From Patescibacteria group bacterium (GTDB lineage Bacteria > Patescibacteriota > UBA1384 > JAHJRZ01): a stretch of DNA of 9,547 nt. Below the pieces are notes generated by a model that saw only the letters and a list, made by a program, of their open reading frames with translations, did no database searches and had not been told where the DNA came from. A program made the translations under genes and the position numbers. Position 1 is the stretch's first letter. The number at the start of each line of letters is the position of its first letter. Shown in pieces: positions 1-6,957 of this stretch. The stretch covers positions 1 through 9,547 of the forward strand of contig JAHJRZ010000024.1 of the NCBI GenBank assembly GCA_018830605.1, in the 5' to 3' direction.

Positions 1-14
1 ATCTCTTTAATCAT
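1..14 (-). CDS. Possible 5' end of a leftward gene leaving the window
   Basis: An ATG on the minus strand at 14-12 opens a frame reading M-I-K-E and runs off the left edge. It lies 7 bases downstream of a TATAAA box (22-27), so transcription would begin almost exactly at the ATG. That fits the leaderless arrangement seen before the MNT and pilB genes in this window. The alternative is that the AGAGG just before this ATG is a Shine-Dalgarno site for a start codon outside the window. Too little is visible to name a product. Confidence 0.3.
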
Positions 15-21
15 CCTCTAA

Positions 22-49
22 TTTATACCAGAAAATTAAATAAAATCAA
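22..49 (-). promoter_or_regulatory. Promoter for a leftward gene beyond the left edge
   Basis: On the minus strand TTGATT (49-44) and TATAAA (27-22) are separated by 16 bases. The bases TGG directly before TATAAA give an extended -10 motif. The -35 box matches 4 of 6 consensus bases and the -10 box 5 of 6. It lies beyond the terminator of the 233-748 gene and would restart transcription leftward. Confidence 0.45.
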
Positions 50-159
50 AGCTAACCCCAACACCACTTTTGCGACGGCCGTTTAAAAAGTGTAGCTGGA
101 TTTAATTCCAAATAAAACTTCCTCCACCTAATATACGGAGAATAATTCAGGAAAGAGAT

Positions 160-205
160 AAAAAAATGGAGGCGATTTGGTAAATCTCTTTTCAGGCACG
201 CCTCC
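160..205 (-). terminator. Intrinsic terminator of the GC-rich 171-residue gene
   Basis: On the minus strand a 7-base stem GGAGGCG (205-199) pairs with CGCCTCC (174-168) across a 24-base loop. One base later it is followed by seven T residues (166-160). It starts about 28 bases after the stop codon of the leftward gene. The loop is long, but part of it can also pair with 152-159 (see findings). Confidence 0.7.
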
Positions 206-232
206 GAGCCCGAAAAGTTGGTTGTTGTCCTG

Positions 233-748
233 TCAGGGCTGAGCGGCGACGCTCGCCTCCTCTGGCTTGTAGCCGCTCATCATCACGAGACCACCCCCCG
301 CCAGTTGGTCTGCTTGGGACCCAGTAATGCCGAGAGTCGCAGGCGTGATGATGTCCCAGAGACCGAGCACCTTGCCAAGAGCGAACAACTGGAAAGCCGC
401 GCCTTGGTCGCCGATGACTCCGCCGACCTCGATGTAGGAAGAACCACCAGCGAGACGGTCAGGCTGGGGATAGCCCTTCAGCACATCGACGAGAGCCCCG
501 CGAAGTTCCTCCGCCTTGGCCTTGTTGACCCCCACGGTGATGAAGTGGCAGTCGACCTTCTTGATACCGTCTCCGGCTTCGGACTCGTGCGGCATCGCGT
601 AGATGTGCACCGTGCCTCCTGGCATCTGGTCAACGTCATCGCCCCGCTTGATGACCTCGACGAGTTCGGGGTCTCCTTCGACTTCCTCGCCCTTCCGAAG
701 CTGGACAGTGGTCGCCTGCAGGATTTGGTATAGCCTTTCGACTTCCAT
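233..748 (-). CDS. Uncharacterised GC-rich 171-residue protein
   Basis: Family not recognised. The start at 748 is chosen because AAGGAGGTC (763-755) lies 6 bases upstream; an in-frame ATG at 787 falls inside the -10 box and is rejected. The predicted protein has no signal peptide or membrane segment and a single Cys (C67). Residues 1-35 are charged and probably helical. Residues 44-75 look like beta strands (THV-like and HFITVGV stretches). A helix follows at about 76-92. The C-terminal half is glycine-rich and hydrophobic (LAGGSSYIEVGG at 99-110, ALGKVLGLWD at 123-132, LAGGGLVMMSGY at 149-160). GC content over 241-720 is about 62% by count, with mostly C- or G-ending codons, whereas two sampled 60-base lines of neighbouring ychF give 27% and 47%. 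The gene has its own consensus promoter and terminator, so it is a monocistronic unit probably expressed strongly. The base composition could mean transfer or codon selection for high expression. An opposite-strand frame of equal length exists but lacks a start signal. Confidence 0.85.
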   Translation of the reverse strand: MEVERLYQILQATTVQLRKGEEVEGDPELVEVIKRGDDVDQMPGGTVHIYAMPHESEAGDGIKKVDCHFITVGVNKAKAEELRGALVDVLKGYPQPDRLAGGSSYIEVGGVIGDQGAAFQLFALGKVLGLWDIITPATLGITGSQADQLAGGGLVMMSGYKPEEASVAAQP

Positions 749-754
749 CGAGAT

Positions 755-763
755 GACCTCCTT
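755..763 (-). promoter_or_regulatory. Strong Shine-Dalgarno site that fixes the 748 start
   Basis: AAGGAGGTC on the minus strand is a nearly full anti-16S complement, 6 bases before the ATG at 748. Confidence 0.9.
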
Positions 764-785
764 GAGTGTCTGACAGAATAAAGTC

Positions 786-814
786 ATTATAAATGATTAT
801 ACCTGCTATGTCAA
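786..814 (-). promoter_or_regulatory. Perfect consensus sigma-70-type promoter
   Basis: On the minus strand TTGACA (814-809) and TATAAT (791-786) are both exact consensus hexamers with the optimal 17-base spacer. Transcription should begin near 779, giving a leader of about 31 bases that contains the Shine-Dalgarno site at 763-755. A second TATAAT at 801-796 is only 7 bases from the -35 box and is probably not used with it. Confidence 0.85.
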
Positions 815-822
815 GTCCCGAT

Positions 823-851
823 TTGAATTTTAGTAATAAAAAGAATAAAGT
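823..851 (+). promoter_or_regulatory. Weak candidate promoter for ychF
   Basis: TTGAAT (823-828) and TAAAGT (846-851) are 17 bases apart, each matching 4 of 6 consensus bases. The predicted start point near 858 would leave a 10-base leader that just includes the AAGGAG site. No better rightward promoter was seen between 749 and 868; a TATAAA at 788-793 has only a TTGAGT 20 bases upstream. Confidence 0.3.
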
Positions 852-857
852 AAAAAC

Positions 858-863
858 AAGGAG
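858..863 (+). promoter_or_regulatory. Shine-Dalgarno site supporting the ychF start
   Basis: AAGGAG lies 4 bases before the ATG at 868. The spacing is short but it favours this ATG over the in-frame ATG at 793, which would add 25 residues unlike anything in the family. Confidence 0.7.
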
Positions 864-867
864 TTGT

Positions 868-1959
868 ATGCCAAATTTTTCAATAGGAATTGTCGGACTT
901 CCCAACGCGGGTAAATCAACCCTTTTTAATGCCCTTTTAAAACAAAGAAAAGCAGCGACAGCCATTCATCCCTTTACTACCATCGACCCCAATGTTGGCA
1001 TTATTAAGGTTCCTGACTTGCGGCTTAAAAAGATCAAAAAAATTCTTAAACTTAAAAAAACTATCCCGGCAATGATTAAATTCGTGGATATCGCCGGATT
1101 AGTCAAAGGCGCGCACAAAGGAGAAGGGCTGGGCAATCAATTTTTAGCTCATATTCGTGAAGTCAACGCCATTATTTTAATCTTCCGGCTCTTTGAAAAC
1201 TCCGATGTCTCCCATGTGGCGGGCGAGATCAAGCCAAAAAACGATCTTGAGACGATCTGGACAGAATTAATCTTAGCGGATATGAAGACCTTGCAGAAAA
1301 AGATCGAGGAGATCAGAGGCAGAGCCAACGCGGGCGACAAAGAAGCAGCCGCTGAATTTGAGACCTTGGAAAAAATAAATCTTAATCTCAATAAAGAAGT
1401 CTTGACCAATGAGATCCCGCTCAATAAAGAAGAAAAAAAGATAATCAAACCTCTCAACCTCTTGACCATTAAACCTATTCTTTATGTGGCTAATATCTCA
1501 GAATCTGACCTGCCCAAGCCCAAAATCTCCGAGCTGCCCGAGATTCCCAAAAAAGTATTAGCGTCTTTAGTCTTTGTCTCAGCTAAACTTGAAGAGGAGT
1601 TTTCTGACTTGGAAAAAAATGAGATTAAGGAATACTTAAACTCTTGCGGCATGAAGCGCTCGAGCCTGGATGATTTAATCCGCGGAGCGTATTCACTTTT
1701 AAAACTTATCACCTTTTACACTACGACCGAAGATTATGTTCAGGCCTGGCCAATTAAAGATAGCTCAACGGCCTTGCGTGCCGCAGGAAAAATCCATAGT
1801 GATTTCGCTAAAAAATTTATCCGAGCCGAAATTCTGCCTTACAAAAAACTGATTGAAGCCGGGGGGCTTGCTGAGGCCTCAAAAAAAGGCAGGATCAAAG
1901 CCCAAGGAAAAAAATATCAACTTAAAGATGGAGAGATTATCCATTTTAAGCACAATTAG
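868..1959 (+). CDS. ychF: Redox/ribosome-associated ATPase YchF (OLA1 family)
   Basis: A cytosolic P-loop NTPase of the Obg-related YchF/OLA1 family. The family binds ATP rather than GTP, associates with ribosomes and affects stress responses. At 363 residues it matches the E. coli protein exactly in length. The P-loop GLPNAGKST is at residues 10-18, and its leucine is typical of the family. The G3 region [20 protein letters not shown] follows. The G4 position reads NISE (in VANISESD) instead of NKxD, which is the family's hallmark for relaxed base specificity. A central coiled-coil stretch (around residues 135-175) is rich in Lys and Glu. The C-terminal TGS domain (about 280-361) carries [18 protein letters not shown] and a [10 protein letters not shown] stretch. 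It is followed after 44 bases by rpsF on the same strand; no terminator was seen between them, so read-through is possible. Confidence 0.97.
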   Translation: MPNFSIGIVGLPNAGKSTLFNALLKQRKAATAIHPFTTIDPNVGIIKVPDLRLKKIKKILKLKKTIPAMIKFVDIAGLVKGAHKGEGLGNQFLAHIREVNAIILIFRLFENSDVSHVAGEIKPKNDLETIWTELILADMKTLQKKIEEIRGRANAGDKEAAAEFETLEKINLNLNKEVLTNEIPLNKEEKKIIKPLNLLTIKPILYVANISESDLPKPKISELPEIPKKVLASLVFVSAKLEEEFSDLEKNEIKEYLNSCGMKRSSLDDLIRGAYSLLKLITFYTTTEDYVQAWPIKDSSTALRAAGKIHSDFAKKFIRAEILPYKKLIEAGGLAEASKKGRIKAQGKKYQLKDGEIIHFKHN

Positions 1960-1961
1960 TC

Positions 1962-1990
1962 TTGCATAAATAACCTAAATCTGATAAGAT
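1962..1990 (+). promoter_or_regulatory. Promoter of the rpsF-ssb-rpsR cluster
   Basis: TTGCAT (1962-1967) and TAAGAT (1985-1990) are 17 bases apart, and TGA before the -10 box makes it an extended -10. The predicted start near 1997 leaves a leader of only about 7 bases before the rpsF ATG at 2004. Most of the weak purine run AAGAGAGA (1993-2000) would then be outside the transcript. Confidence 0.5.
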
Positions 1991-1993
1991 TTA
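1976..1993. repeat. Perfect inverted repeat before rpsF
   Basis: TAAATCT (1976-1982) and AGATTTA (1987-1993) form a perfect 7-base inverted repeat around GATA, overlapping the proposed -10 box. It has no T run, so it is not a terminator. It could be an operator, or a weak RNA hairpin if transcription arrives from ychF. Confidence 0.5.
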
Positions 1994-2003
1994 AGAGAGA
2001 ATT

Positions 2004-2393
2004 ATGAATTACATCCTTACTTTAATCTTAGAAAAAAACGAGCAAGAAAAAACTATCAGCGAGATCAAGAAATATCTGGAAGAAAAAAAAGGCAGATTAA
2101 TCGACCAAAAAACAAAAGGAGACTCGATCTTAGCTCTTGAGGTTGAAATTGATCCGCAAGAAGTAGAAAAGCTGAAACGCAAGATAAGAGGAGAAAAAAA
2201 AGTTATCTCCTATCTTTTAGAAAAAAAAGTGGAGATTAAAAAAATTAAAGAAAAAGTTAAGAAGACAAAGAAGCCAATAAAAAAATCAGCCCCAAAAATA
2301 AATAAGACCAAAAAAGTCTTGGCCTCAATGCAAGAAGAAGAAAAGAAGATAAAAGATTTAGATTCGACTTTAGACAAAATATTAAATGAGTAA
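2004..2393 (+). CDS. rpsF: Small ribosomal subunit protein bS6
   Basis: bS6 binds 16S rRNA in the platform of the 30S subunit as a partner of bS18. The first 75 residues fit the bS6 ferredoxin-like fold. YILTLIL at 3-9 is the first strand, followed by a Lys/Glu-rich helix, a central LALEVEI strand and the characteristic VISYLLEKKVEI strand. From about residue 78 the protein has a very lysine-rich tail and then an acidic end, which makes it 129 residues long against about 95-135 usual for the family. Sequence identity to well-studied members is low, so the assignment leans on its place immediately before ssb and rpsR, the conserved bacterial order. The stop codon lies 5 bases before ssb. Confidence 0.88.
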   Translation: MNYILTLILEKNEQEKTISEIKKYLEEKKGRLIDQKTKGDSILALEVEIDPQEVEKLKRKIRGEKKVISYLLEKKVEIKKIKEKVKKTKKPIKKSAPKINKTKKVLASMQEEEKKIKDLDSTLDKILNE

Positions 2394-2398
2394 TAACT

Positions 2399-2860
2399 AT
2401 GTTTAGCTTAAACAGAGCCACCATTATCGGGCACTTAACTCGAGACCCAGAACTGCGCACCACCCCTAACGGCAAGAATGTCTCCAGCTTTTCTGTCGCC
2501 ACTAACAAAAGATGGACTGATGCCGCCGGCCAAACTCAAGAAACGACTGAATTTCACGATATTGTCACTTGGGAGAAGTTGGCTGAAATCGCTTCAACCA
2601 TTTTTCACAAAGGCGACCGGGCTTATGTTGAAGGCCGTCTGCAGACCAGAAATTGGGAGGCGCAGGACGGCTCTCGCAGGTCAAAGACCGAGATCGTGGC
2701 AGAAAATCTGATTAATCTCTCTCCGCGCAAGGGACCCCAAATCCCAGCAAAAACAGAAACGGGAGAAGAAGACCAGTCGCCTAAAGAAGAGAAGCCCGAA
2801 AAAGTCAAAGCCGGAAAAACTGAGACAGAAGAGATTGATATTAATGATATTCCATTTTAA
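2399..2860 (+). CDS. ssb: Single-stranded DNA-binding protein
   Basis: SSB coats single-stranded DNA during replication, repair and recombination and recruits partners through its C-terminal tip. The OB fold covers about residues 1-105. NRATIIGHLTRDPELRTTPNG is the usual opening, followed by SFSVATNKRW, TTEFHDIVTWEKLAE and KGDRAYVEGRLQTRNW. A linker rich in Lys, Glu and Pro (about 110-145) leads to the acidic tip EIDINDIPF, matching the family's DDDIPF-type partner-binding end. At 153 residues it is of normal length. The start is 5 bases after the rpsF stop and has no clear Shine-Dalgarno site, which suggests translational coupling to rpsF. Confidence 0.97.
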   Translation: MFSLNRATIIGHLTRDPELRTTPNGKNVSSFSVATNKRWTDAAGQTQETTEFHDIVTWEKLAEIASTIFHKGDRAYVEGRLQTRNWEAQDGSRRSKTEIVAENLINLSPRKGPQIPAKTETGEEDQSPKEEKPEKVKAGKTETEEIDINDIPF

Positions 2861-2881
2861 AATAAAACCAAAGCTTTCTAT

Positions 2882-3085
2882 ATGAGAAAACGATATTGTT
2901 ATTTATGTAAAAATAAAATTGAGACGGTTGAACCGACTGACACTGGGACACTTAACCATTATGTTTCTTATTTTGGCGTGATTGAACCGAGATCAAAGAC
3001 TCGGCTCTGCCAAAAACATCAGAAAAAAATAAGCAGCGCAATAAAAAAAGCCAGAGATTTAGGATTAAAGTTTGGAGAAAGCTAA
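2882..3085 (+). CDS. rpsR: Small ribosomal subunit protein bS18, zinc-ribbon form
   Basis: bS18 pairs with bS6 in the 30S platform. The core LNHYVSYFGVIEPRSKTRLC (24-43) followed by KHQKKISSAIKKARDLGL matches the family signature around the 'YVSEQGKILPRR-TGLC-KHQR' region. Cys6, Cys9, Cys43 and His46 are placed to bind zinc, as in the cysteine-containing form of bS18. This is inferred from spacing. At 67 residues it is a little short but complete. It follows ssb by 21 bases and is followed by the PRC-barrel gene after 13 bases, so the four genes look like one operon. Confidence 0.93.
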   Translation: MRKRYCYLCKNKIETVEPTDTGTLNHYVSYFGVIEPRSKTRLCQKHQKKISSAIKKARDLGLKFGES

Positions 3086-3093
3086 AAGGGAGG
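3086..3093 (+). promoter_or_regulatory. Shine-Dalgarno site choosing the PRC-barrel start
   Basis: AAGGGAGG lies 5 bases before the ATG at 3099, just after the rpsR stop. It favours this start over the in-frame TTG at 3072, which would overlap rpsR. Confidence 0.8.
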
Positions 3094-3098
3094 ACGCA

Positions 3099-3629
3099 AT
3101 GCTAATATCAGCCTTAGAGCTCAAGGACGGCGAGGTCATTTCTCTTGAGAGCGGAGCAGTGATAGGAAAAATTAGAGAACCGATTGTCGATCCTAATAAT
3201 GGCAAGGTTCTGGCTTTTGACGTTAGAGTTGGCTTTCTGACTAAACGGCTGATTTTAAGCTCTAATGATATTATCGAGTGGCAGCACAGCGCTCTCTTAG
3301 TTTACGGAATGAATGTTTTGGTTGAGCCGATCGAGATAAAAAGAGTGTTTGATCTAATCAAAAAAAGAGTTAGGATTATCGGTAAAAAAGCTTTGACGCA
3401 AAAAGGAGTTAAACTTGGCCGGGTCGAAGATGTTTATATTGATTCTACGACCGGTATGATCGCTAAATACAATCTGACGCACGGCATTCTTTCCAATTTT
3501 ATCGAAGAGGGGAGGATCATTCCGGCAAATTTAGTCGTCAAGATTGATAAAAAAGGGATAATTTTCAAGGACTCGGTGGCTGAAGGGGATAAATCTAAAG
3601 CAGCAGCGACCAAGACTGCAACCGCCTAA
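3099..3629 (+). CDS. PRC-barrel domain protein (two repeats)
   Basis: A 176-residue soluble protein with two PRC-barrel-like halves. The first (about 1-80) opens MLISALELKDGEVISLESGAVIGKI and includes GKVLAFDVRVG. The second (about 85-160) contains RIIGKKALTQKGVKLGRVEDVYIDSTTGMIAKYNL. Each half has the family pattern: a strand, 'G..lG.V.d..iD..tG.v..y', and a closing strand. PRC barrels occur in the RimM C-terminal domain, in photosystem reaction centre H subunits and in many small uncharacterised proteins; they usually act as protein-binding or assembly modules. No RimM N-terminal domain is present, so this is not RimM. The tail after 160 is Lys/Ala/Thr-rich and probably disordered. Position downstream of rpsR hints at a translation-linked or growth-linked role, but function is unknown. 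No terminator is evident after it. Confidence 0.8.
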   Translation: MLISALELKDGEVISLESGAVIGKIREPIVDPNNGKVLAFDVRVGFLTKRLILSSNDIIEWQHSALLVYGMNVLVEPIEIKRVFDLIKKRVRIIGKKALTQKGVKLGRVEDVYIDSTTGMIAKYNLTHGILSNFIEEGRIIPANLVVKIDKKGIIFKDSVAEGDKSKAAATKTATA

Positions 3630-3882
3630 AGAAAAGAAGAATTATTAAGAAAAGATCAGTCAAAAAAATATCGCACCAGGAACCAACTTCAAGGCGACCA
3701 TTTTCAAATACTATCTTCCCGGAGATAGAACCACTTGGTGGGAACGGAGTCCGTGTTGGCAATCCCAATGTCGAAGCAAAAGAGCCGAACCAACCTTTAT
3801 TAGAACCATAATAGAATACTCCGCCGCCAATAATTACTACGGCCAAAATAATCCCGATAATAATTAGATTCTTCTTGCTCAT
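3595..3882 (-). CDS. Small membrane-anchored protein, 3' end doubtful
   Basis: Start chosen at 3882, 5 bases after AAGGAG (3893-3888). The 95-residue product begins MSKKN and has one hydrophobic helix at about 6-25 (LIIIGIILAVVIIGGGVFYY). A Gly/Ser/Pro-containing stretch follows up to GKIVFENGRLEVGSW near residue 70. The first 70 residues look genuine: a short positive N-terminus, one anchor and a probable outside domain. The last 26 residues (CDIFLTDLFLIILLFFRRL and on) look like translated non-coding DNA and the antisense of the PRC-barrel gene, whose final 35 bases it overlaps tail to tail. Neither other minus-strand frame continues the protein past about 3690, so a 3' truncation seems more likely than a single frameshift. 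No family recognised. Confidence 0.5.
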   Translation of the reverse strand: MSKKNLIIIGIILAVVIIGGGVFYYGSNKGWFGSFASTLGLPTRTPFPPSGSISGKIVFENGRLEVGSWCDIFLTDLFLIILLFFRRLQSWSLLL

Positions 3883-3887
3883 CATTT

Positions 3888-3893
3888 CTCCTT
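3888..3893 (-). promoter_or_regulatory. Shine-Dalgarno site for the small membrane protein
   Basis: AAGGAG on the minus strand precedes two adjacent ATG codons. The second (3882) is at 5 bases and the first (3885) at only 2, so the second is preferred. Confidence 0.7.
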
Positions 3894-3912
3894 TTTGCAT
3901 AAATTTATTAAA

Positions 3913-3938
3913 AGCAGTTATTAACAAAAAAAACTGCT
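3913..3938. repeat. Hairpin in the leader of the small membrane protein gene
   Basis: AGCAGTT (3913-3919) and AACTGCT (3932-3938) form a 7-base inverted repeat around a 12-base A-rich (T-rich on the minus strand) loop. It lies between the candidate TATAAT at 3962-3957 and the gene start. The longer in-frame start at 3942 would run through it, another reason to prefer 3882. Confidence 0.4.
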
Positions 3939-3956
3939 GCAAAAATTATCGTCTCA

Positions 3957-3962
3957 ATTATA
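3957..3962 (-). promoter_or_regulatory. Candidate -10 box for the leftward membrane protein gene
   Basis: TATAAT on the minus strand; no good -35 box is found at 16-18 bases (CTCTTT at 17). The nearest TTGACT is 25 bases away. It would give a leader of about 67 bases. Confidence 0.3.
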
Positions 3963-4029
3963 TTTTACAAGAAAGAGAGAAAGAGAGAGTCAAGAGGACA
4001 AATTATGGGGCTCTAAAAACCAATTGTTC

Positions 4030-4058
4030 TTGCCGTTAAACAACAAATAACATATAAT
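4030..4058 (+). promoter_or_regulatory. Promoter of the MNT/HEPN operon
   Basis: TTGCCG (4030-4035) and an exact TATAAT (4053-4058) are 17 bases apart. The ATG of the first gene is only 9 bases past the -10 box, so the transcript would carry a leader of 0-3 bases. TTGTT (4025-4029) and AACAA (4040-4044) flank the -35 box as a short inverted repeat and might be a regulator site. Confidence 0.7.
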
Positions 4059-4067
4059 CAAACCAAG

Positions 4068-4397
4068 ATGACACAACAAGAAAAAGACCTACAAATTGCT
4101 CACTCAATTAAACAAAAGGTTGAGAAAAAATTAAAAGATAATTTAATCTCAATCACTTTTTATGGCTCAAGGGCAAACGGCACTGGCCGTAAAGATTCAG
4201 ATCTTGATCTTTTTGTTTTAGTCAAAAACAAACCTAAATTGGGCAGTATTGGAGATGAAACGATCATCCAAATCACGACTCAATATTTAAACCAAGAAAA
4301 TATGCTTATCACTCCGGTCGTTTATGACCTAAAAACCTATCAAAAATATAAAAATCTTTCCTATCTGAAAGAGGTACGGAAAGGCATAAAATTATGA
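4068..4397 (+). CDS. MNT-type nucleotidyltransferase, probable antitoxin (MntA-like)
   Basis: A minimal nucleotidyltransferase of the DNA polymerase beta superfamily, 109 residues. The active-site signature is clear: G33-S34, ten residues, then D45-L46-D47 (FYGSRANGTGRKDSDLDLF), which fits the GSX10DXD motif of MntA proteins. A third acidic residue is not obvious; a candidate is the Asp in VVYDLKTY near residue 87. In the Shewanella HepT/MntA system the MNT partner neutralises the HEPN toxin by transferring AMP to it. The same role is inferred here because the HEPN gene follows with a 4-base ATGA overlap. There is no Shine-Dalgarno site and the ATG lies next to the expected transcription start, so it is probably leaderless. 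Confidence 0.88.
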   Translation: MTQQEKDLQIAHSIKQKVEKKLKDNLISITFYGSRANGTGRKDSDLDLFVLVKNKPKLGSIGDETIIQITTQYLNQENMLITPVVYDLKTYQKYKNLSYLKEVRKGIKL

Positions 4398-4792
4398 GCG
4401 AAAAAGAATTGGTTAAAGAAATAATAGAAAAATTCAAAGAAAGAATTGAGGCGGCGGAGTTATTACTGAAAGACAAAAAATTTGAGGACTCGGTCTCGCG
4501 GTCGTATTATGCTCTTTTTGATGCTGTTCGCGGTTTACTCGAATTAGAAAAAATAACCGCCAAAAGCCACCGAGGAGCAATCACTAAATTCCATCAACAT
4601 TTTATCAAAACCGGAATTTTTGATATTAAAACCTCTAAAACTATTGCCAGATTAATTAAGTTGAGAGAAGAAGCAGATTATACTTTTCAAACCGAAATAT
4701 CAAAAGCCGAAGCAGAAACAGCCTTCAAAGATACAAAGAAATTTTTAATGGCAGTAGAAAATTATTTGAATAAAAATTATTTGAATAAATAA
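4394..4792 (+). CDS. HEPN domain protein, partner of the MNT protein
   Basis: A 132-residue all-helical HEPN protein. SVSRSYYALFDAVRGLLELE (33-52) matches the second-helix signature of the COG1895-type HEPN group, followed by KSHRGAITKFHQHF (57-70) and LREEADYTF (90-98). HEPN proteins are often ribonuclease toxins with an RX4-6H motif in the last helix. Here Arg91 is followed by EEADYTF with no histidine, so the usual catalytic motif is absent at its usual place. An R60-X6-H67 exists earlier but in a different helix. The protein may therefore be a non-cleaving or divergent HEPN that binds a ligand or its MNT partner. Translation is probably coupled through the ATGA overlap. The C-terminus repeats NYLNK twice because of a 15-base tandem duplication. 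Confidence 0.88.
   Translation: MSEKELVKEIIEKFKERIEAAELLLKDKKFEDSVSRSYYALFDAVRGLLELEKITAKSHRGAITKFHQHFIKTGIFDIKTSKTIARLIKLREEADYTFQTEISKAEAETAFKDTKKFLMAVENYLNKNYLNK
4760..4789 (+). repeat. 15-base tandem duplication at the end of the HEPN gene
   Basis: Bases 4760-4774 and 4775-4789 are identical copies of AATTATTTGAATAAA and encode NYLNK twice before the stop. Because the unit is a multiple of three, the frame and stop codon are kept. Confidence 0.95.
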
Positions 4793-4797
4793 TAACC

Positions 4798-4831
4798 CCA
4801 TAACTTTCAGGCGATCGTTAGGAAGTTATGG
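4798..4831. repeat. Inverted repeat after the HEPN gene
   Basis: CCATAACTT (4798-4806) and AAGTTATGG (4823-4831) form a perfect 9-base inverted repeat with a 16-base loop that contains the palindrome CGATCG. It lies between the HEPN stop and the terminator. It may help protect the 3' end or assist termination. Confidence 0.6.
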
Positions 4832-4836
4832 AATCC

Positions 4837-4862
4837 AAAAAATCCCCGCGGGGGGATTTTTT
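4837..4862. terminator. Bidirectional intrinsic terminator between HEPN and groEL
   Basis: An 11-base perfect inverted repeat, AAAAAATCCCC (4837-4847) and GGGGATTTTTT (4852-4862), closes a 4-base loop. It gives a GC stem with a six-T run on either strand. It serves the rightward MNT/HEPN operon and the leftward groESL operon, whose stop codon is 28 bases away. Confidence 0.93.
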
Positions 4863-4889
4863 GAAATATGTTTGGGCGGATGTATCTTC

Positions 4890-6828
<1,939 letters not shown>

Positions 6829-6887
6829 AAAGCATCTCCCAATTTTTAATTTTATTTTTGAAAATTGATAATTGAAAATTGTAAATT

Positions 6888-6902
6888 GCCGCCGCAGGCG
6901 GC
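6888..6902. repeat. GC-rich palindrome in the groES leader
   Basis: GCCGCC (6888-6893) and GGCGGC (6897-6902) pair across a 3-base loop. Its 13-base core CCGCCGCAGGCGG (6889-6901) recurs exactly at 6974-6986. In the groES transcript it would form a very stable short hairpin about 50 bases before the Shine-Dalgarno site, separated from it by an AT-only-like stretch. Confidence 0.8.
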
Positions 6903-6907
6903 TTCAA

Positions 6908-6945
6908 GGGTGATAGCGAGGAAGGGGGAACCTCCACTATCACCC
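6908..6945. repeat. Nine-base inverted repeat in the groES leader
   Basis: GGGTGATAG (6908-6916) and CTATCACCC (6937-6945) pair perfectly. The 20-base interior may add GAGG/CCTC pairing (6918-6921 with 6931-6934). It lies between the GC palindrome and the three-stem element. Confidence 0.8.
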
Positions 6946-6957
6946 CCAAAACCACTC

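Noticed and set aside
218..733. Rightward 171-codon frame antisense to the GC-rich gene
   Set aside because: It begins with TTG, has no Shine-Dalgarno site, and lies opposite a gene with consensus promoter, ribosome site and terminator. High GC makes long antisense frames likely.
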